Position numbers and translations under genes: made by a program
Notes under the pieces: generated by a model
Seen by the model: the letters and a program-made list of their open reading frames with translations, nothing else
The model's database searches: none
Told to the model about the DNA's origin: nothing
Assembly: GCA_964511945.1 (NCBI GenBank)
Contig: CAZEHO010000010.1
Location: forward strand, 14,055-78,054
DNA: 64,000 nt
Direction: 5' to 3'
From: CAZEHO01 sp964511945
GTDB taxonomy: Bacteria > Actinomycetota > Acidimicrobiia > Spongiisociales > UBA11373
In this document: piece by piece, positions 1-8,998 of the stretch
Numbering within the stretch: the first letter of the stretch is position 1
Layout: each line of letters begins with the position of its first letter

Positions 1-929
1 GCGGAGCGGGTAGCACCGGCCGACGGCTCGATGACGTAGGGGAAGTAGCGGACATCCTTCTCCTGGTCGAAGTAGCGCAGGTCCTGGCCGCTCTTCTCGG
101 CATGCGACTTCAGGTCGAAGTCGGTCCGGTTGGCGATGCCTTCGAGTTCGTCCCAGCCCCACGGGAAGTTGTATTCCACGTCGCTGGTTCCCGCCGAGTA
201 GTGCGAAAGCTCGTCGGCCTCGTGCTCCCGGAGCCGCAGGTTCTCGGGATTCATGCCGAGGTCCTTGTACCAATTGATCCGCTCTTCCAGCCAGTACTCG
301 TGCCACTGCCCCGCCTCTTCGGGCGGGCAGAAGAACTCGAGTTCCATCTGCTCGAACTCGCGGGTCCGGAACACGAATTGTCCGGGCGTGATCTCGTTGC
401 GGAACGCTTTGCCGATCTGGGCGATCCCGAATGGAGGCTTCATTCGCGACGTGCGCTGCACGTTGAGGTAGTTGATGAAGATGCCCTGGGCGGTCTCGGG
501 CCGCAAGAACGCCACAGCACCCTCGTTCTCCACCGGGCCCAGGAACGTCTTCAGCATGAGGTTGAAGTTCTTCGGCTCGGTGAAGGTCTCCCGCTGGCCG
601 CAGTTGGGGCACAGCTCGGGATCATCGAGCTTGTCGAGCCGGAACCGGTTGTTGCAGTTGGTGCACTCCACCAGGGGATCGGTGAATGACGACAGGTGGC
701 CGGAAGCCTCCCAGACGACCGGTGCCTGGATCACCGACGAATCGAGCCCGACGATGTCGTCGCGCGACAGCACCATTGACTGCCACCAGGCCTCACGCAG
801 GTTGCGGAGCAGCTCGGTGCCGAGCGGACCGTAATCCCAGGCGGACCGGATGCCGCCGTAGATCTCGGAGGCCGGATAGACGAAGCCGCGCCGCTTGGCG
901 AGGTTGGCGATGGTTTCGAGTGAAGACAT
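1..929 (-). CDS. glyS: Glycyl-tRNA synthetase (class II, homodimer type), 3' end cut by window edge
   Basis: Charges tRNA-Gly with glycine in the cytoplasm. The ATG is at 929-927 and 309 codons are visible before the window edge, out of about 460 expected, so the C-terminal anticodon-binding domain is missing. The N-terminus (MSSLETIANLAKRRGF) is typical of the single-chain alpha2 enzyme. A Cys4 zinc knuckle is seen (CTNC, then CPNCG about residues 85-105). Class II motif 2 is seen as FRNEITPGQFVFRTREFEQME around residue 170 (quoted in part). A TATCAT hexamer about 25-30 nt upstream could be the -10 box, and AGG precedes the start. It follows uppS and recO on the same strand, a common actinobacterial order. 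Identification is from motifs and is secure. Confidence 0.96.
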   Translation of the reverse strand, partial: MSSLETIANLAKRRGFVYPASEIYGGIRSAWDYGPLGTELLRNLREAWWQSMVLSRDDIVGLDSSVIQAPVVWEASGHLSSFTDPLVECTNCNNRFRLDKLDDPELCPNCGQRETFTEPKNFNLMLKTFLGPVENEGAVAFLRPETAQGIFINYLNVQRTSRMKPPFGIAQIGKAFRNEITPGQFVFRTREFEQMELEFFCPPEEAGQWHEYWLEERINWYKDLGMNPENLRLREHEADELSHYSAGTSDVEYNFPWGWDELEGIANRTDFDLKSHAEKSGQDLRYFDQEKDVRYFPYVIEPSAGATRS

Positions 930-989
930 AGGTACCTGCGTCGGGGAGATCGCGATGATAGGCGGTAGTGGAAGCGGTTCCGGTCGGGT

Positions 990-1709
990 TCAGGCCTCGA
1001 ACGATTCGACCCCGCCGTAGCGGCGGTGACGCTGCGAGTACTCCTCCACCGCGGCCGCCAGATGCTCGGTGCGGAAGTCGGGCCACAGGGTCCCGGGGAA
1101 GGTGTACTCGGCATATGCCGATTGCCACAGCAGGTAGTTGCTGACCCGATGCTCGCCCGACGAGCGGACCACCAGATCGGGATCGGGCATCTCCGGCACG
1201 TAGAGATGTTCGGCCACCGTCTCGAGCCCGATGTCCTCGGGATCGATCTCCCCTGCCGCCACCCGTCGCCCGATCTCACGAGCCGCTTCGGCAATCTCGA
1301 GGCGCGACCCGTAGTTGAAGGCGAACGTCAGGTGCAACACCTTGTTGCCCAGAGTGAGCGCCTCGGTATCGGCGATGTGACCCCGCAGCCTGTCGGTCAC
1401 CCTGGGATCGTCCCGGTCGCCGATGAACCGCACCCGGACGCCCATGTCGTTCAGTTCATCCCGGCGGCGCAACAGCAGGTCCTCGTTGAAGTGCATGAGG
1501 AACATGACCTCATCGTCGGGCCGTGACCAGTTCTCTGTGCTGAAGGCGTAGACCGTCAGCCACTCGATTCCCAGTTCGATCGCGCCGTTGACGACGTCGA
1601 AGAGGGCTTCCTCGCCGGCTGCGTGGCCTGCCGTCCGCGGAAGATCGCGAGCGTTCGCCCAGCGCCCGTTGCCGTCCATGATGATCGCCACGTGGCGCGG
1701 AACACTCAC
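990..1709 (-). CDS. uppS: Isoprenyl (undecaprenyl/decaprenyl) diphosphate synthase
   Basis: Cis-prenyltransferase that elongates farnesyl or geranyl diphosphate with isopentenyl diphosphate to make the lipid carrier for peptidoglycan synthesis. The protein is 239 aa. The signature HVAIIMDGNGRW lies at residues 6-17 and carries the catalytic Asp. Other family blocks are YAFSTENWSRP, FAFNYGSR and the C-terminal RYGGVE. The reading frame is open further upstream, but the GTG at 1709 is chosen because it overlaps the recO stop by four bases (GTGA) and places the IMDGNGRW motif at the usual distance from the N-terminus. Chain length (C50 or C55) cannot be told from the sequence. Confidence 0.95.
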   Translation of the reverse strand: MSVPRHVAIIMDGNGRWANARDLPRTAGHAAGEEALFDVVNGAIELGIEWLTVYAFSTENWSRPDDEVMFLMHFNEDLLLRRRDELNDMGVRVRFIGDRDDPRVTDRLRGHIADTEALTLGNKVLHLTFAFNYGSRLEIAEAAREIGRRVAAGEIDPEDIGLETVAEHLYVPEMPDPDLVVRSSGEHRVSNYLLWQSAYAEYTFPGTLWPDFRTEHLAAAVEEYSQRHRRYGGVESFEA

Positions 1710-2422
1710 TCGACCACCGCCAGGCTCGCCAGCCTCCGCTCGAGGTGATACTCCAGGAACCGGCGGGTCACCCCCATCGCCTCCCCGGACATCGACGGAT
1801 CGGCCTCCGGCAGCGCTCCGAGGTCGGCGCCGGCCAGCACGGCGAGGTACTCGGTGAGGCCCGCCCGCAACGCGACAGCACCGGGAGTGCGGCACCGCTC
1901 GCACAGTGCTCCTCCGGCGGCGAAAGCGAAACGGGTCACGTCCTCCGTGGTCCCACAGCCGGCGCACTCGGTCAGCGCCGGTGCCAGCCCGATTGCATCT
2001 GCAGTCTTCAGCAGGAACGACGCCACCAGGTCCGGATGGCGAGGCCCGGCCTCCAGCGCCTTCAGTCCACGCTGCAGCAGCAGGAACGCCCGGACACTAC
2101 TTTCGTCCTCGGTGGTGACCGCGTCGATGACTTCCACCATCGACGACGCCGCCAGCACACGCTCCAGATCGGCCCGGAGACGGGGGAACGCTTCGATCAC
2201 CGACACCTGCGTGATCGTGTCGAGGTTGCGACCCTCGTAGAGCACCAGATCGACGTGCGTGAAGGGTTCCAACCGGCCACCGAAGCGGCTGGTCGTCTTG
2301 CGAACTCCTTTGGCGACCGTTCGGATCTTCCCTCGATTGGGGCTGAGCATCACGACCACCCGGTCGGCTTCACCGAACGGGTACCCGCGCAGCACGATTC
2401 CCTGGTCGTTTCTCAGCCCCAC
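1706..2422 (-). CDS. recO: DNA repair protein RecO
   Basis: Recombination mediator that works with RecR to load RecA on SSB-coated DNA (RecF pathway). The protein is 238 aa, normal for the family. The N-terminal OB-fold block starts VGLRNDQGIVLRGYPFGEADR. A Cys4 zinc site (CAGCG, then CERC) falls at about residues 148-170. The start is taken as GTG 2422 because the open frame upstream overlaps the GNAT gene and is not RecO-like. The gene lies 51 bp from the divergent GNAT gene and is translationally coupled to uppS. Confidence 0.93.
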   Translation of the reverse strand: MGLRNDQGIVLRGYPFGEADRVVVMLSPNRGKIRTVAKGVRKTTSRFGGRLEPFTHVDLVLYEGRNLDTITQVSVIEAFPRLRADLERVLAASSMVEVIDAVTTEDESSVRAFLLLQRGLKALEAGPRHPDLVASFLLKTADAIGLAPALTECAGCGTTEDVTRFAFAAGGALCERCRTPGAVALRAGLTEYLAVLAGADLGALPEADPSMSGEAMGVTRRFLEYHLERRLASLAVVE

Positions 2423-2461
2423 GGCGGCCAGGGTACAGCCGGACACCGACGGAACCGGCCG

Positions 2462-2467
2462 TATCCT
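2462..2467 (+). promoter_or_regulatory. Leaderless -10 box (TATCCT) for the GNAT-PCD gene
   Basis: TATCCT ends six bases before the ATG at 2474 and there is no Shine-Dalgarno. The spacing matches the actinobacterial leaderless arrangement, where transcription starts at or next to the start codon. The same layout recurs at many genes in this window. Confidence 0.6.
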
Positions 2468-2473
2468 GAATGC

Positions 2474-3307
2474 ATGGTTCGGATCCGCAACGCGGTACCC
2501 GAGGACGCCGCCGCCATGGCCGATCTCAACGTGCGCGGCTGGCAGCGCTCCTTTCGCGGTGCCGTCTCCGAGGAGGTCATCAACTCGCTCGATGCCGCCC
2601 GCCGACAGGCGTTCTGGGCGGAACACCTTCCGTCGCCGCCCCCGTTCTTCACCTGGGTTGCGGTGGAGGATGACGGCGTGATCGGGTTTCTCCACCTGGG
2701 CCCGAACCGCGACCGCGACCTCGACGCCGGCGAGATCCCCGAGGTGTACGCGATCTACGTGGATCCGGATCACACCGGGCGCGGGATCGGCACGCGGCTG
2801 ATGGACCGGGCACTGGATTACCTGCGAGCCGGCGAATTCCATTCCGCCACGCTGTGGACCCTTCGCGACGTTCCCGCCACCCGCGGGTTCTACGAATCGG
2901 TCGGATGGCGCCCCGACGGCGCAGACAAGACCGACTGCTGGCAGACCACACATGCCGTCAGCCAGGTGCGCTACCGCATCGAACTCGATACGCAACTCGC
3001 GCAACTGTGTCAGACTTCCCGGATGCCGACTCCGCTGACCCAAGCCGAGCGAGACGAATTCGCCGAAGCCCATCCCCGCTGGAAGCTCGACGGCGAATCC
3101 ATCAGCCGGACTTTCGCGTTCGCCGACTTCGCCGAGGCGATTGCCTTCGTCAACCGGGTCGCCATCGCCGCTGAGACGGCGGATCACCATCCAGACATCG
3201 ATATCAGGTGGAACCGGGTGACCCTGGTGCTCTCGACCCACAGCACCGGAGCGTTCACCGAACTCGATTGGGATCTCGCCGAACAGATCGACGGGTTCTT
3301 CCTGTAG
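2474..3307 (+). CDS. GNAT N-acetyltransferase fused to pterin-4a-carbinolamine dehydratase
   Basis: One 277-aa reading frame holds two enzymes. Residues 1-170 are a GNAT acetyltransferase: the acetyl-CoA loop is DHTGRGIGTRLMDRAL near residues 96-111, followed by the FYESVGWRP block. After a short linker, residues about 184-277 are a complete 4a-hydroxytetrahydrobiopterin dehydratase: MPTPLTQAERDEF start, ADHHPDIDI active-site block, and LSTHSTGAFTELDWDLA. The dehydratase recycles the carbinolamine of tetrahydropterin in aromatic hydroxylation. An internal ATG at 3023 begins the second domain and has CAGACT six bases upstream, so a separate dehydratase could also be made. No aromatic amino-acid hydroxylase is nearby. 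The stop lies five bases from the stop of the convergent cyclase gene. Domain assignments are strong; the functional reason for the fusion is unknown. Confidence 0.85.
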   Translation: MVRIRNAVPEDAAAMADLNVRGWQRSFRGAVSEEVINSLDAARRQAFWAEHLPSPPPFFTWVAVEDDGVIGFLHLGPNRDRDLDAGEIPEVYAIYVDPDHTGRGIGTRLMDRALDYLRAGEFHSATLWTLRDVPATRGFYESVGWRPDGADKTDCWQTTHAVSQVRYRIELDTQLAQLCQTSRMPTPLTQAERDEFAEAHPRWKLDGESISRTFAFADFAEAIAFVNRVAIAAETADHHPDIDIRWNRVTLVLSTHSTGAFTELDWDLAEQIDGFFL

Positions 3308-3312
3308 CGAGG

Positions 3313-6300
3313 TCAGCTCAAGGCGGCTTCGAGATCTCGAGCTCGATCGATCTCCCGCCGCGCTCCGAGGCGCTCCAGAACCGGCTTGCACTCCGCCAGT
3401 ACCGCTGCAACACGATCGAAGAAACCGGCTTGCTCGTAAGTTTCGGCAAGTTCCAGACGGATCCGGGCGGTGTCCCACACCGCTCCGAGACGGCCATATC
3501 CCTGAGCCGCCTGATCGAGCAGAGCGATCGCAGCCGCCAGTTCGCCGGATGCCCGCAGCGCCAACCCCTCGAGCGCATCGGCGGCGGGGCCGAGTGCCAG
3601 CAGGCCGCCTTCGGCGGCGATGGCACGTGCCTGATCGATGAGCCCGGGAGCCTCATCCCAATCACCCGCCTCCGCCGCCACTTCGAGTGACGACTCCAGA
3701 ATCAGCCCGAGGCGGGCCCGGCGGCGCCACCGCGATTGGGCCAGCAGCCTGCGGGCCTCGGCCTTCTCACCCCGCCGTACCATGATCGGAGCGACCCACT
3801 CGGCCCACTGACTCAAGGGCAGCGAATCCCGATCCTCGAACGATCGCCGCTCGTAGAGCGCCCGCAGCACGTCGAGGACTGCATCGGCCGCCATCTGCTC
3901 GCCCCGGTAAGCGTGAACGAGCGCGGCCACGGAGAAGGCGGGTGAAAGGAAGTCGGGTGGATCATCCCGTTCCTCGCCGAGCAGGTTGCGAGCGATCGCC
4001 AGGTCACGCCGCACCCCGTCCCAGTCGCCCAGCCGGAAGCGCGACAGAGCCCGCCAGCGAAGGCACTGCAGGGCCAGGCTCGGTGCTTCGGACACCGTCC
4101 GGGCGTATCCGGTGTCGGTCCAGTGCTCCGCTTCCGCGTACTCACCGAGATGGAACCCCACCCACCCCTGCATCGAGTAGGTGTCGCCGATCTCCCAGAG
4201 GTCGTCGATGAACCCGAGAAGCTCCAGCCGCCGTCGGGTGTGCCGCCGGGCGGTCGAATACAGCCCGCGCGGGATGTAATACCCGGCGACCGCATCGAGA
4301 GCGGCCGACTCCAGGTCGGGCCGCTCCAGCTCACGGGCAGCCGCCACCGCCTGTTCTCCGGAACGCAGTGATTCCTCGGGACTGATCAGATGGGAGCGGG
4401 GGTCATCGTCGGGACGGGGGAAGGCATGCTGCCAGATCCCCTGCAGCGTCAGGAGGCGCACCGCGTCCTCCGATCCGGGAGGGGTGTGGTCCATTCCGAG
4501 ATGGAGATACCGCAGCACCGTTAGCTCATCGGGCCGGGTCTGCATGGCTCCGGACCACCGGACCAGCAGCTGCAGAGCCCGGGCGCACAGCCGGCCGATC
4601 TCCGGGTCGATGCCTTCGGCCACGTCGGCTCGGAGGTCGACCGCCGCCCGCAGCGACTCCCAGGCACCGTCGCCCTGATAGGCGTAGAAGAACGCTTCGC
4701 CGAGCGCCTCTGCGGCCCGAGAGGCCTCCAGCGACGTCTCCGCCAGCCGCTTCGCCTGACGGGCGAAGTAGCGGGCCTGACCCAGCGACACCCGCACCCG
4801 GGCCGATTCGGAGGCGGCCAGCAGCGCTTCCAGCGCCCGAATGCGAAGCTCCTCTGTCTCCTCGGTTCCGCCGACACCGCTGCGCAGGCCGTCGTAGGCA
4901 ACCGACAGGTGATGCGCCTGGAGGGCCACCATCGCCCTGCCTTCACCGACCCCTTCGCCCAGCCACTCGGAGACGCTGGTGTGAAGGTCGCTGCGGTCCC
5001 GCCGCGCCAGGGTGTTGTAGGCGACCTCTCGCACCAGAGCGTGCTTGAACCGGTATTCGCGCTCGCTGGAGAGGACCGAGTCGGTCCCGGGCAGCGCCAA
5101 TTCCCGCTCCTCGAGCCGGTCCAGGATCCGGGTCACCTCGTCACGGTCGGCTCCGAGCAGATGGGCAGCGGCACCGATCCAGAAGGTGCGCCCGATCACC
5201 GCCGCAGCCTGGAGCACGCGCTTTTCGACGGGGTCGAGAAGATCGATGCGGGCCGAGATCACCGCCTGGACCGTCTGCGGAATCTCGAGCGATTCGACCG
5301 GCCCGGTGACTCTCCACGTATTGCCGTCGCGAACCACCGATCCCTGGTCGATGAGCCCGCGGATGATCTCCTCGATGAAGTACGGGTTCCCATCGGCACG
5401 ATCGACGATCTGGGAGCCGAGCGACCGCGCCGGCTCGTTTCCCAGGTACCAGTCGATCATGCCCATCGCCTCGTCGGTCGTCAGGGGGTTCAACGTGAGG
5501 ATGGTGACGTTCGACCGGCCGCTCCCCCACGACGGGCGCCGCTCGAGGAGCGCGGGGCGCGCCGGGCACATGAACAGCACCGGACCAGCAACCCGGTCGG
5601 TGAATCCCTCGAGCACGTCGAGGAACGCCGGGTCCGCCCAGTGCATGTCCTCGATGATGATCACGAGCGTTTCGGACGCTGCCATGCGGCCCAGCAGCCA
5701 GATCCAGGCCTCGCCGATCACAGCCCGAATCTGCGGCGCCGGGAGCGATGCGAACGACCCCGGTTCACTGAGCCCGGCCGCGTATGCCAGCACCTCCGCT
5801 GCGGAATCGGGTGCCGGTGTGTCGGTGGTGGAGAGCTCGTCGACCAGGCCCCAGACCTTGGCGGCGGCCTCTGCCGCCGCATCCTCGTCATCGATACCGG
5901 CCGCAGTGGTGAGAATCTCGGCGAGGGCTCCGAGAGCGACACCCTCCCCGTAGGGGCGGCAGCGACCGAACAGGACCCGCGCCGGAGAGCCGGCACGTTC
6001 GGCGCGGGCGGCGAACTCGGCGGTCAGCCTGCTCTTGCCGATGCCGGCCGGACCAATCATCGTGACCAGCTGGGGACGCCGGTCGGATTCGACCCGCGTC
6101 AGGATCGACGAGAGCGACGTGAGTTCGTAGTGCCGGCCGGTTATCGGTGCCCGGCTCGGAGCAGCCTGCTGCCGGTCGGAATCCGCCGCGCCGATCACTT
6201 CGAAGGTTGGCACCGGGGCACTCCGGCCCCTGAGGTCAACCGAACCGGCCGGCCGGAAGCGCCAGTTCCTACTCATCCGGGCCGCCGCACCCGACACGAG

Positions 6301-6903
6301 CACGCCCCCGGGGTCGGCATGGCCGGCGAGGCGGGCGGCGACATTGAGTGCATCCCCGGTGAGCGCACCGAGGGCGACGCCGGCGGAGCGGACAACGACC
6401 TCACCCATGTTCACGCCGATCCGCACGTCGAGGGAGATCCCATGGCGGGCGAACTCGCCCCGGTTCAGTTCGTCGAGGCGCCGCAACATGCGATCGGCCG
6501 CATCGAGCGCCCGATCGGGATCGTCCTCGTGAGCCACCGGAAGGCCGAACACGACGAGGACGGCGTCGCCCACGAACTGCTCGACGATCCCGCCGACCGC
6601 CTGAGCCTCCAACCGCATCGCATCGAAGTACCCGGACATGAGCGCCTGGTGGGCCTCGACGTCGAGACGCTCGCCGACCGAGGTGGAACCGACGAGGTCG
6701 GCGAACAGGACCGTGACGGTCTTGCGCTCGGTGAACTCCTGCCCAAACGGCATCCGGTTCCCGCAACTGGGGCAGACCTCGGCACCGGGCGGCACCGTGG
6801 CACCGCAGGAGGCACACGCCGCGCCCAGTGGGCTGCCGCAGCCGGAGCAGAACCGGGCGTTATCGAGGTTGTGGAAGTCACATGAAGGACAGACGACGGC
6901 CAT
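3313..6903 (-). CDS. Zinc ribbon / class III nucleotide cyclase / AAA ATPase / TPR-like signalling protein
   Basis: A 1196-aa cytoplasmic signalling protein. Residues 1-50 hold two zinc ribbons (CPSC...CSGCG and CASCG...CPSCG). Residues about 58-235 are a class III adenylate/guanylate cyclase: FADLVGSTS and FVGDAVLVVFG supply the two metal-binding Asp residues, and GDALNVAARLA supplies the Asn and Arg used in catalysis, so the domain looks competent. Residues about 255-600 are an AAA/STAND-type ATPase with Walker A GPAGIGKSRL and Walker B LVIIIEDMHWAD. The rest is alpha-helical and TPR-like. No C-terminal LuxR DNA-binding domain is present. The start ATG has TAGACT nine bases upstream (leaderless type). 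Whether it makes cAMP or cGMP, and what the ATPase senses, cannot be read from the sequence. A cNMP-binding protein is encoded at 29931. Confidence 0.9.
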   Translation of the reverse strand: MAVVCPSCDFHNLDNARFCSGCGSPLGAACASCGATVPPGAEVCPSCGNRMPFGQEFTERKTVTVLFADLVGSTSVGERLDVEAHQALMSGYFDAMRLEAQAVGGIVEQFVGDAVLVVFGLPVAHEDDPDRALDAADRMLRRLDELNRGEFARHGISLDVRIGVNMGEVVVRSAGVALGALTGDALNVAARLAGHADPGGVLVSGAAARMSRNWRFRPAGSVDLRGRSAPVPTFEVIGAADSDRQQAAPSRAPITGRHYELTSLSSILTRVESDRRPQLVTMIGPAGIGKSRLTAEFAARAERAGSPARVLFGRCRPYGEGVALGALAEILTTAAGIDDEDAAAEAAAKVWGLVDELSTTDTPAPDSAAEVLAYAAGLSEPGSFASLPAPQIRAVIGEAWIWLLGRMAASETLVIIIEDMHWADPAFLDVLEGFTDRVAGPVLFMCPARPALLERRPSWGSGRSNVTILTLNPLTTDEAMGMIDWYLGNEPARSLGSQIVDRADGNPYFIEEIIRGLIDQGSVVRDGNTWRVTGPVESLEIPQTVQAVISARIDLLDPVEKRVLQAAAVIGRTFWIGAAAHLLGADRDEVTRILDRLEERELALPGTDSVLSSEREYRFKHALVREVAYNTLARRDRSDLHTSVSEWLGEGVGEGRAMVALQAHHLSVAYDGLRSGVGGTEETEELRIRALEALLAASESARVRVSLGQARYFARQAKRLAETSLEASRAAEALGEAFFYAYQGDGAWESLRAAVDLRADVAEGIDPEIGRLCARALQLLVRWSGAMQTRPDELTVLRYLHLGMDHTPPGSEDAVRLLTLQGIWQHAFPRPDDDPRSHLISPEESLRSGEQAVAAARELERPDLESAALDAVAGYYIPRGLYSTARRHTRRRLELLGFIDDLWEIGDTYSMQGWVGFHLGEYAEAEHWTDTGYARTVSEAPSLALQCLRWRALSRFRLGDWDGVRRDLAIARNLLGEERDDPPDFLSPAFSVAALVHAYRGEQMAADAVLDVLRALYERRSFEDRDSLPLSQWAEWVAPIMVRRGEKAEARRLLAQSRWRRRARLGLILESSLEVAAEAGDWDEAPGLIDQARAIAAEGGLLALGPAADALEGLALRASGELAAAIALLDQAAQGYGRLGAVWDTARIRLELAETYEQAGFFDRVAAVLAECKPVLERLGARREIDRARDLEAALS

Positions 6904-6912
6904 AGCGGTTGG

Positions 6913-6960
6913 AGTCTATGGGAGATGAGTCTTCAGATGTCAGTCTTCAATTCGCAACTG
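6913..6960. repeat. Degenerate 7-bp tandem repeat, array A
   Basis: In the gap between era and the cyclase gene the sequence repeats with a 7-base period; units have the form nnnnTCA or nnnnGCA, for example GTCTTCA followed by GATGTCA. It belongs to the window-wide heptamer family described in the findings. Confidence 0.5.
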
Positions 6961-6962
6961 GG

Positions 6963-7835
6963 TCACATCCCGAGGCGGTCGATGATGCCGGGGCGTTGCT
7001 GCCAGTCCTTCTCCACCCGGACCCGGGCTTCCAGGAACACCTTGGTGCCGAGCAGCGTCTCGATCTCCTCACGCGCCTCGGTGGCGGCGGCTTTGATGAC
7101 CGATCCACCCTTGCCGATCACGATGCCCTTCTGCGAGTCCCGCTCAACGATCAAGCGGGCATCGATCCGAAGCACCCCGTTGTCCTGCTCCTCGATCTCC
7201 TCGAGGACAACCGCGAGAGAGTGCGGAAGCTCGTCACGAAGCCGGGCAAGGAACTTCTCCCGAATCAGCTCCGAGATCAGGAACTCCTCGGGCTGATCGG
7301 TGACCATCCCCGGTGGGAAGAACGCCGGGCCTTCCGGCAGGACTGCGACCAGCTCTGCAACCAGCGGATTCAGGTTCTCCGATTCGAGCGCACTGATCGG
7401 CACGTAGGCCACGAAGTCCCACTCGCCGGCGTCGCCGAGCTGCGCCGCCACCTGGTCACGGTCGGCGATGTCGACTTTGTTGACGACGACCACGGTGGTG
7501 ACGCCGGCTTTGCCCAGGCGCTCTGCGATCAGGCGGTCACCGGGACCGATCTTCTGGGTCGCATCGAGCACGAACACCGCTGCATCGGCCTCCGCCAGAC
7601 TGCCGTCGACGAGCCGGTTGAGGCGCTCGCCCAAGGCAGTTCGGGGCCGGTGCAAACCCGGCGTGTCGACAAAGACCAGCTGCGCCTCATCGGTACTGAG
7701 GACGCCGCGGATGGTGTTGCGGGTGGTCTGCGGCCGGGGCGAGGTGATGGCGACCTTCTGGCCGACCAGAGCGTTGACCAGAGTCGACTTCCCGACGTTG
7801 GGCCGTCCGACGACCGAGATGAAGCCGGACTTCAC
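6963..7835 (-). CDS. era: GTPase Era
   Basis: Essential GTPase that binds 16S rRNA and helps assemble the 30S subunit. The protein is 290 aa. G1 is GRPNVGKS at residues 9-16, G3 is DTPGL, G4 is NKVD. The C-terminal KH domain is marked by IGKGGSVIK near residue 230. It is the last gene of the phoH-era operon; the GTG start at 7835 overlaps the stop of the CNNM/CorC gene by four bases, which implies translational coupling. Confidence 0.97.
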   Translation of the reverse strand: MKSGFISVVGRPNVGKSTLVNALVGQKVAITSPRPQTTRNTIRGVLSTDEAQLVFVDTPGLHRPRTALGERLNRLVDGSLAEADAAVFVLDATQKIGPGDRLIAERLGKAGVTTVVVVNKVDIADRDQVAAQLGDAGEWDFVAYVPISALESENLNPLVAELVAVLPEGPAFFPPGMVTDQPEEFLISELIREKFLARLRDELPHSLAVVLEEIEEQDNGVLRIDARLIVERDSQKGIVIGKGGSVIKAAATEAREEIETLLGTKVFLEARVRVEKDWQQRPGIIDRLGM

Positions 7836-8998
7836 AGTGTCCGGACCCGGACCTGTGAGATGCGCCGCCCCTGTACCCGATCGGCGGTCAGGGAGATCCC
7901 GCCGTGCTCGAACGACTCACCCTCCCGGGGCACCCGACCGGCCAGACCGAGCAGCAAGCCGCCGACGGTGTCCCAGTCGTCACCGGGCATCTCGGAGCCG
8001 ACCAGGTTGGAGAGGTCGTCGACCGGCAGGCGGGCATCCACCAGGAACACGCCTTCGCCGAGCGCGGTGACCAGCGGCTCCTCGACGTCGTACTCGTCGA
8101 CGATCTCACCCACCAGTTCCTCGATGAGATCCTCGATGGTGACGAGACCGGCGGTCCCGCCGAACTCGTCGACCACGATCGCCAGGTGGACCTTGTCGGC
8201 CTGGAGTTCACGCAGCAGTTCGGAGACCCGCTTGGTCTCGGGCACGAAGTAGGCACGTCGCATCAGTTCGGTGACGCCCTTCGCTCCGGAGCCCTCGTCG
8301 AACAACTGCAGGAGATCACGGGCGTACAGCACGCCGACGATGTCGTCGAGGCTCTCGCCGGTGATCGGCACCCGGGACCTGCCGGCTTCGATCACCACAT
8401 CGAGCGCTTCGTCCGAATCGGCGGTGGCGGAGACGACGACCATGTCGGTGCGGGGCACCATGACCTCGCGGACGATTGCATCCGTGAACTCGAGGACCGA
8501 GCTGATCAGCTCGTACTCCTCCTGGTCGTGTTCGTCTTCCTCTTCATCGTCCTCGTCATCGTCGTCTTCCTGCAACAGGTCGGTGGCCCGCTCGCCGAGA
8601 CGGATCACCACCCGCAGCATCAGAGCAAACCGGTAGGCCGGGAACCGAGGGCGAGCCCTTCCCCAGCCGCGCGGCAGCGTGTCGCCGAACAGGACGAGCA
8701 GCACCCCGAGACCGACCAGCGCAGCGGCCAGTCCCCAGCCGGAGATCAACGCCGCCACCGCCCAGGTGGCGGGAATGGCGGCCGCAACCAGCACCGCGGC
8801 GTGCACGACGCCCAGTGCGGGCTGCAGTGCAGGCCGGTCCTCGAGGAGGTCGGCCACGATGCGAGCCCGGTGATTCCCCTCGGCGGCATCGTGAAGGGCT
8901 TCCGCCCGGGGAGTACGCACGAGCGAAGCACCACCGAAGCGCAGGGCGGCTCCGAAGAGCAGGAACACCAGTGACAGTGACAACGCCAGGATCGTCAC
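7832..8998 (-). CDS. CNNM/CorC-family membrane protein with CBS pair
   Basis: A 388-aa membrane protein of the hemolysin C/CorC/CNNM group, linked in other bacteria to Mg2+/Co2+ transport. Residues 1-20 and about 60-110 are hydrophobic helices. A very acidic run of Asp and Glu follows at about residues 145-160. Two CBS domains come next (EVMVPRTDMVVV and DDIVGVLYARDLL). The CorC_HlyC domain lies at the C-terminus (DEFGGTAGLVTIEDLIEELVG in part). The membrane domain is shorter and less conserved than the four-helix DUF21 domain of classical CNNM proteins. Position between ybeY and era is conserved in Actinobacteria. The GTG start overlaps the ybeY stop. Confidence 0.9.
   Translation of the reverse strand: MTILALSLSLVFLLFGAALRFGGASLVRTPRAEALHDAAEGNHRARIVADLLEDRPALQPALGVVHAAVLVAAAIPATWAVAALISGWGLAAALVGLGVLLVLFGDTLPRGWGRARPRFPAYRFALMLRVVIRLGERATDLLQEDDDDEDDEEEDEHDQEEYELISSVLEFTDAIVREVMVPRTDMVVVSATADSDEALDVVIEAGRSRVPITGESLDDIVGVLYARDLLQLFDEGSGAKGVTELMRRAYFVPETKRVSELLRELQADKVHLAIVVDEFGGTAGLVTIEDLIEELVGEIVDEYDVEEPLVTALGEGVFLVDARLPVDDLSNLVGSEMPGDDWDTVGGLLLGLAGRVPREGESFEHGGISLTADRVQGRRISQVRVRTL

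Noticed and set aside
4909..6885. 658-codon open frame antisense to the cyclase-AAA gene, and other long antisense frames (for example 1745-2470, 17563-18591, 35687-36997, 48571-49641)
   Set aside because: They mirror real genes on the other strand, have shadow composition (Arg/His/Asp/Gly-rich), no family motifs and no start signals. Long antisense frames are expected at this GC content.
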